Shown here: positions 63,291-64,000 of the stretch, one piece after another
Numbering within the stretch: position 1 is the first letter of the stretch
Layout: the number at the start of each line of letters is the position of its first letter
From: Desulfosporosinus fructosivorans
GTDB taxonomy: Bacteria > Bacillota > Desulfitobacteriia > Desulfitobacteriales > Desulfitobacteriaceae
Assembly: GCF_004766045.1 (NCBI RefSeq)
Contig: NZ_SPQQ01000005.1
Coordinates: 62,001-126,000, forward strand
Direction: 5' to 3'
Length of the DNA stretch: 64,000 nt
Notes under the pieces: generated by a model
What the model was told of the DNA's origin: nothing
The model's input: only the letters and a program-made list of their open reading frames with translations
The model's database searches: none
Program-made: the position numbers and the translations under genes

Positions 63291-64000
63291 TTAAAGTTTT
63301 AATTTAATACCCGGCAGTTTTGGCATTCCTTTTTCAGGACTATTAGTACAAAAAGTCTTTGAATCACATGCAGTACAGGTGCGGTGGTCAGAATTATTCA
63401 TATCCCAACAGGTCATTAGATTCCCACATAATGTCTCTTTTGCCCGGCAAATTTCAATGTTTTGGACCACCTTATCAAACTGACCAAGCGCCAGCTGAAT
63501 TGAGTTGGGATCCACGGGCGTGATGTGCAATGCCCTTTTTAACCGAAAATCAGCGGGAAGCGCAGGCGGAACATCTTTTTTCTTCCACCCTTGTAATAAT
63601 TTATCTACGACCGGAAACTGATCAGGACGAACGTCAGTCCTACTGTTTCTTACATCTTCCATAAGATCCAGGAGATCTTGCTTAGATGGTTCTAATTCAT
63701 TGACGTATACCAGCACACCGGCGACTATTGGGTGACTATCTTCATGCATCTGCCGAAGATGCGCATAGGTCTGAACCTGCCATTCGTGATGCTCCCAAAG
63801 GGATGGTTGCGAGCTTTTTGGGTCTGGGAGGGACGGTCTTCGCATCCCCTTGTAATCGACGATGATTTCAAACTCTTTGGGAACTTTCTTAGGGAGTGCT
63901 GCAATAATTGCTTGTACGAGTTTATTGGATTGCGTAGCGGGATTTTTTAATTGGACATGAGTAATTACATCTACAACCCCGGCAATTTCATATCGATCGG
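63291..64000 (-). CDS. Cas4/RecB-like PD-(D/E)XK nuclease with iron-sulfur cysteines (5' end outside window)
   Basis: The frame is open to the right edge. Codons there encode RYEIAGVVDVITHVQL and FEIIVDYKGMRRPS: the Asp of VVD and the D-x-K of DYK are the PD-(D/E)XK site, and EHHEWQVQTYAHL is the usual QxxxY motif. Near the end are cysteines in CGNLMTCWD and CTACDSKTFC, the Cas4/AddB-type iron-sulfur arrangement. No cas genes or repeats are visible. It lies about 100 bp upstream of the DUF262 gene on the same strand and probably belongs to the same unit. Confidence 0.78.
   Translation of the reverse strand, partial: DRYEIAGVVDVITHVQLKNPATQSNKLVQAIIAALPKKVPKEFEIIVDYKGMRRPSLPDPKSSQPSLWEHHEWQVQTYAHLRQMHEDSHPIVAGVLVYVNELEPSKQDLLDLMEDVRNSRTDVRPDQFPVVDKLLQGWKKKDVPPALPADFRLKRALHITPVDPNSIQLALGQFDKVVQNIEICRAKETLCGNLMTCWDMNNSDHRTCTACDSKTFCTNSPEKGMPKLPGIKLKL

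Noticed and set aside
63291..64000. Cas4 of a CRISPR locus
   Set aside because: No repeats or other cas genes are visible; Cas4-like nucleases also occur alone in defence islands.

Overview
The window looks like a chromosome segment of an anaerobic, low-to-mid GC Gram-positive bacterium of the Clostridia, most likely Peptococcaceae (Desulfosporosinus or Desulfitobacterium type). The evidence is AGGAGG-type ribosome binding sites, an anaerobic 4-hydroxybutyrate/crotonyl-CoA pathway, a piece of an anaerobic CO dehydrogenase gene, a large sigma-54 regulon, and much intergenic DNA made of gene remnants. No rRNA, tRNA or CRISPR array was seen. The species is inferred from gene content only.

Bases 1-18.4 kb are a patchwork. 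They hold the 3' half of an MFS drug exporter, a c-di-GMP-I riboswitch with no gene after it, a phosphonoacetate-hydrolase-like enzyme facing its LysR regulator, two Rpn-type nuclease genes, an orphan EcoRII N-terminal domain, broken DUF3102 genes, an iron-sulfur membrane protein, a MarR/cyclase pair, an XRE/SLOG pair, a DUF429 gene and a frameshifted PD-(D/E)XK nuclease gene. Dispersed repeats and remnants of helicase modules lie between them.

Bases 18.4-39 kb hold an amidohydrolase and then a catabolic cluster: crotonase, two thiolases, 3-hydroxyacyl-CoA dehydrogenase, two large acyl-CoA dehydrogenases, a CoA-transferase, an SDR, a Zn alcohol dehydrogenase and 4-hydroxybutyryl-CoA dehydratase with all four iron-sulfur ligands. 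A sigma-54 activator sits in the middle. Five transcription units each carry a clear -24/-12 promoter and share an upstream element TGTTG-N7-CTACA, repeated every 18 bp, so the cluster reads as one regulon. Together the enzymes can take 4-hydroxybutyrate through crotonyl-CoA to acetyl-CoA or butyryl-CoA. A 43-bp direct repeat from a CO dehydrogenase remnant lies on both sides of the cluster.

Bases 39-44.6 kb are mostly remnants, hairpins, one secreted protein and a frameshifted gene. From 44.1 kb to the right edge lies an apparent defence island: an XRE regulator and a PLD-helicase-DUF3427 protein; a degraded Nudix gene, a Pol-beta nucleotidyltransferase and a dGTPase; a Ski2-like helicase with an HTH protein; divergently, a second Ski2-like helicase (HhH plus SWIM finger) overlapping an archaeosine-TGT/DpdA-like transglycosylase; two tandem ~580-residue paralogues of unknown family; a DUF262 protein with an HHIFP HNH-like motif; and a Cas4/RecB-like nuclease cut by the window edge. 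The last block is the best candidate for an undescribed system, possibly one that places a 7-deazaguanine-type base in DNA and restricts DNA by modification state.
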